From: Alphaproteobacteria bacterium
GTDB taxonomy: Bacteria > Pseudomonadota > Alphaproteobacteria > Micropepsales > Micropepsaceae
DNA: 33,088 nucleotides
Direction: 5' to 3'
Assembly: GCA_013140995.1 (NCBI GenBank)
Contig: JABFRX010000089.1
Span: forward strand, 1 to 33,088
Shown here: positions 30,988-33,088 of the stretch, piece after piece
Position numbering within the stretch: position 1 is the stretch's first letter
How the letters are laid out: each line of letters begins with the position of its first letter
Made by a program: the position numbers and the translations under genes
Notes under the pieces: model-generated
What the model saw: the letters and a program-made list of their open reading frames with translations, nothing else
The model's database searches: none
Told to the model about the DNA's origin: nothing

Positions 30988-31413
30988 ATGACGCGGGACA
31001 TGGTGAAATCGGTGGCATTGTACGGGCTTGCGCTGGCCGCAGGTGCGTTCGTGCTGCAGTGGCTGCAGTACAAATATGTCGCACGGGCGTTTGCGCCGGA
31101 GATTTACATCGCGCTGATTGCGCTGGCTTTTACCGGGCTTGGGATTTGGGCCGGCATTCAGCTGACGCCGAAGGTTGTGACCGGGCCGTTCGAGCGGAAC
31201 GACGCTGCTCTGAAGGCGCTGGGTTTGACAGAGCGCGAGCTCACCACGCTGGAGCGGCTCGCCGCCGGTGATGCCAACAAAGAGATCGCGCGCTTGCTCG
31301 ACATCTCGCCGAACACGGTCAAGACGCACATTGCGAATCTGTTTCAGAAGCTTGAGGTGCAGCGCCGCACGCAGGCGATCCAGAAGGCGCGGGAGCTTCG
31401 GCTGATCCCATGA
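30988..31413 (+). CDS. Membrane-tethered LuxR-type regulator
   Basis: A 141-residue protein with two N-terminal transmembrane helices (about 8-25 and 38-58) and a LuxR helix-turn-helix (about 78-137: GLTERELTTLERLAAGDANK, SPNTVKTHIANLFQKLEV). There is no receiver or ligand domain, so the DNA-binding domain is held at the inner membrane. ATG 30988 or ATG 31000. It overlaps the VOC gene by four bases (ATGA at 31410-31413), and a DUF4199 gene follows; this LuxR - VOC - DUF4199 order is a recurrent bacterial neighbourhood as I remember it. Signal unknown. Confidence 0.88.
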   Translation: MTRDMVKSVALYGLALAAGAFVLQWLQYKYVARAFAPEIYIALIALAFTGLGIWAGIQLTPKVVTGPFERNDAALKALGLTERELTTLERLAAGDANKEIARLLDISPNTVKTHIANLFQKLEVQRRTQAIQKARELRLIP

Positions 31414-31889
31414 CATCCGATGAGTTCACACGGCGAAGTGCATTGGGCTTGGCGGCCGGTGCGGCTTTGGCGATACAAGCAGCGGGCGCAAAGCCCGCGG
31501 GAGAGGTTTCGATGGAACGGGTGACTGGGATTGGCGGCTTCTTCTTTAAGGCGAAGGACACCGCGGCGCTCGCCAAATGGTACGAGGAGAACTTGGGGGT
31601 TGACCCGGTGCCGAAGGACTATGGCGGCAAGGCCTGGCGGCAGGAGGCGGGGACCACCGTCTTCGCGCCGTTCAAGCAAGACACCACCTATTTCGGCAAA
31701 CCTGAGCAGATGTGGATGCTCAATTTCCGGGTGCGGAGCCTCGACAAGATGGCGGCGCAGCTTCGGGGCAAAGGGATCGCGGTCGAGATCGACCCGGAGA
31801 CCTATCCGAACGGGCGGTTCGGCAAGGTCGTGGACCCGGAGGGAAACCCGATCCAGCTGTGGGAGCCGGGCGGCGTCGACAAGGGATAA
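31410..31889 (+). CDS. VOC (glyoxalase-like) family protein with possible Tat signal
   Basis: A 159-residue vicinal-oxygen-chelate fold protein: GGFFFKAKDTAALAKWYEENLGVDP opens the first betaalphabetabetabeta module and VDPEGNPIQLWEPGG closes the second. The N-terminus TSDEFTRRSALGLAAGAALAIQAAGA resembles a twin-arginine signal (RRSALGL). An internal ATG at 31512 (MERVTGIGG) has its own strong ribosome site (GAGAGG), so a cytoplasmic form starting there is also possible. The first start overlaps the LuxR stop. Substrate and metal are unknown; the conserved Glu in QLWEP is a family ligand position. Confidence 0.9.
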   Translation: MTSDEFTRRSALGLAAGAALAIQAAGAKPAGEVSMERVTGIGGFFFKAKDTAALAKWYEENLGVDPVPKDYGGKAWRQEAGTTVFAPFKQDTTYFGKPEQMWMLNFRVRSLDKMAAQLRGKGIAVEIDPETYPNGRFGKVVDPEGNPIQLWEPGGVDKG

Positions 31890-32007
31890 CTCGTCCACCG
31901 ACTGGCGGATTTCGGCGAAATCACCCTTTCGGGCGATACATTTGCGCGGCGTTGGCGGGTAGTTCCTTGGGCCTCGTCAACGCTCGAGGAGGGGCAGCAA
32001 GCATCCC

Positions 32008-32547
32008 ATGACCAACATCATCTTTCTCTACGGCACGTTTGCCGGACTGATCGTCATCGGCGCGATGATCGCGTTCATTATCTATGTCGGCGGGCAGCCG
32101 GACATGAACGACAACTCGTTGTTGTTCGGCTACACCACCATGATCGTCGCCTTGTCGATGATCTTCTTCGGGGTGAAGCGGTATCGCGACCGCGACCTGG
32201 GCGGCGTGATCAAGTTCGTGCCCGCGTTCCTGATGGGGCTGGGCATCGCGATCGTGGCGGGGGTGATCTACGTGGCCGGATGGGAGGTCTATATGGCCGC
32301 GACCGACGGCTCGTACATGAAGGCCTATATGGACCACTACATTGCGGGCGAGAAGGCGAAGGGGCTGACCGGCGCCGCGCTCGACAAGCTCGTCGCCGAG
32401 ATGGACGCCATGACGGCCGCGTACACCACGAACATGCCCTATCGGATGGGGCTCACGTTCCTGGAGATTTTCCCGGTGGGCGTGATCGTCGCACTGATCT
32501 CTGCGGCGTTGCTGCGGATGCCAAGGTTCCTCCCTGCAAGAGCGTAG
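32008..32547 (+). CDS. DUF4199 family membrane protein
   Basis: A 179-residue integral membrane protein of the DUF4199 type. Helices lie at about 8-28, 40-57, 70-95 and 145-168, with a long hydrophilic loop (about 100-140: YMKAYMDHYIAGEKAKGLTG). GAGGAGGGG lies upstream of ATG 32008. It is the last gene of the LuxR - VOC - DUF4199 group, 118 bases after the VOC stop. Function unknown; a sensory or regulatory partner of the tethered LuxR is an inference from gene order. Confidence 0.88.
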   Translation: MTNIIFLYGTFAGLIVIGAMIAFIIYVGGQPDMNDNSLLFGYTTMIVALSMIFFGVKRYRDRDLGGVIKFVPAFLMGLGIAIVAGVIYVAGWEVYMAATDGSYMKAYMDHYIAGEKAKGLTGAALDKLVAEMDAMTAAYTTNMPYRMGLTFLEIFPVGVIVALISAALLRMPRFLPARA

Positions 32548-32551
32548 GCTC

Positions 32552-32640
32552 ACCTGGGAGCGCGGCCATCCTGGCCGCTCTTTCTTTCTTCTGTTTGTTC
32601 GGATGCAGAAAGAGCGGCCAGGATGGCCGCGCTCCCAGGT
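32552..32640. repeat. Perfect 34-bp inverted repeat (palindromic repeat element)
   Basis: The arms 32552-32585 and 32607-32640 are exact reverse complements over all 34 bases (core GCGGCCATCCTGGCCGC, outer ACCTGGGAG), with a 21-base loop. No T-run of terminator length follows (TTTT at 32641-32644 region is short), though in RNA it would form a very stable hairpin. It is five bases after the DUF4199 stop and may double as a terminator. A related, diverged element begins at 33023. Confidence 0.93.
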
Positions 32641-32697
32641 TTTGGTCCACGCGGACAGCTGTGGCTTTGCGGTACTTGCGAAAATCGACTCGATCCA

Positions 32698-32774
32698 ATC
32701 CGTTACAGCGTAACAAAGGCGGTTGTCTGCCGTTCTTGACGCAACATATGCGTAACTTATCCGTTACATGTAAC
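32698..32774. promoter_or_regulatory. Cluster of GTTAC/GTAAC dyads, candidate operator pair
   Basis: Two boxes share ATCCGTTACA: ATCCGTTACAGCGTAAC (32698-32714) and ATCCGTTACATGTAAC (32759-32774). The second lies in the 14-bp perfect palindrome CGTTACATGTAACG (32762-32775). A fifth half-site GTAAC is at 32752-32756. Paired dyads 61 bases apart suggest cooperative regulator binding at a promoter for a gene to the right. Confidence 0.5.
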
Positions 32775-33022
32775 GTCAAGGTGCAACGGGCGGCGGTGGT
32801 TGGTATGCTTAATCAGCTTGCGGTTGGTGAAAGCGCGCGGCAAAAATGCACCGCTGGACATGGGTTTTCGGCGTGTTTTGGTATCGATAGGCAGGTTCAA
32901 GTCGCAGCCGCTGGCCGGGTGAAGCGGCCAGGGAAAGCGGCGCTAGCCACAGAGCGGCGGTGCCACTGAATATAAGCGAAGATAGTTATGCCATGTGCGG
33001 ATTGCAAGGGGGCGTCTTACTT

Positions 33023-33088
33023 CCTGGGACCGCCGGCATCCCTGCCGGCTCTTGGGGCCGCTCAACGTCAGCAAGGGCCGGCAGGGAT
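33023..33088. repeat. Second palindromic repeat element, truncated by window end
   Basis: CCTGGGACCGCCGGCATCCC begins a left arm whose inner part ATCCCTGCCGGCTCTT (33038-33053) matches the reverse complement of 33073-33088 at 15 of 16 positions. The layout (TGGGA, GC-rich dyad, CATCC core, CTCTT) parallels the 34-bp element at 32552, so both seem to be members of one repeat class. Confidence 0.75.

Larger units (their letters stand above)
32548..33088. other. Non-coding right end of the window
   Basis: More than 500 bases with no convincing gene. It holds the 34-bp inverted repeat, a cluster of GTTAC/GTAAC half-sites at 32698-32774 and the start of another palindromic element. A short frame from ATG 32805 to 32969 (54 residues, MLNQLAVGE...) is not supported by a ribosome site or composition. 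Confidence 0.6.

Noticed and set aside
32805-32969. 54-residue open frame after the GTTAC cluster
   Set aside because: No ribosome site and unlikely composition; the cluster more probably serves a gene beyond the window.

Overview
The window is about 33 kb of high-GC, densely packed bacterial chromosome. The gene set points to an alphaproteobacterium: an ECF sigma factor overlapping an NrsF/DUF1109 membrane anti-sigma factor (the Caulobacter SigF-NrsF arrangement), a CsgG/HfaB-type exporter resembling Caulobacter holdfast-anchor HfaB, a LuxR solo, and acyl-CoA and desaturase genes with GTG/TTG starts. The order cannot be fixed from sequence alone. I see no rRNA, tRNA, CRISPR array, integrase or transposase. 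Neighbouring genes on opposite strands often meet with overlapping stop codons.

Layout. 1-2.0 kb: the 3' end of a SCO1/SenC copper chaperone meets an orphan membrane histidine kinase. 2.2-5.5 kb: lipid and envelope genes (FadL-type porin, fatty acid desaturase, alpha/beta hydrolase). 5.7-9.9 kb: a LuxR-type response regulator with an altered receiver, a divergently encoded secreted protein, a CsgG/HfaB-like outer-membrane lipoprotein, then two secreted proteins and a strong terminator. I read this as a candidate curli- or holdfast-anchor-like surface fibre locus, and it is the best candidate for something undescribed. 9.9-13.4 kb: two exported TPR proteins, a lipoprotein Cu/Zn superoxide dismutase coupled to a glutathione transferase, and a hotdog thioesterase. 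13.4-18.0 kb: an esterase, a large putative outer-membrane protein, a LuxR solo with altered ligand residues, and an S24-type repressor lacking the usual catalytic lysine. 18.2-22.6 kb: a membrane-anchored unknown protein, a PQQ-type sugar dehydrogenase, two small membrane proteins, an MFS exporter and a GFA-family zinc protein.

22.6-33.1 kb: a palindromic intergenic repeat, an acyl-CoA synthetase/acyl-CoA dehydrogenase operon, a cytoplasmic GH84 glycosidase, the sigma/anti-sigma pair, a secreted YHS protein, a TTC38-like TPR protein translationally coupled to a radical SAM/SPASM gene broken by a one-base frameshift, and a membrane-tethered LuxR regulator - VOC protein - DUF4199 protein cassette. 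The window closes with a perfect 34-bp inverted repeat, a cluster of GTTAC/GTAAC half-sites and a second, truncated palindromic repeat of related design.

Functional themes are envelope biology (porin, fibre export, barrel, lipoproteins), fatty acid handling, and small regulators of the LuxR class (three in the window, each of a different architecture). All assignments come from reading motifs and translations; no database search was run.
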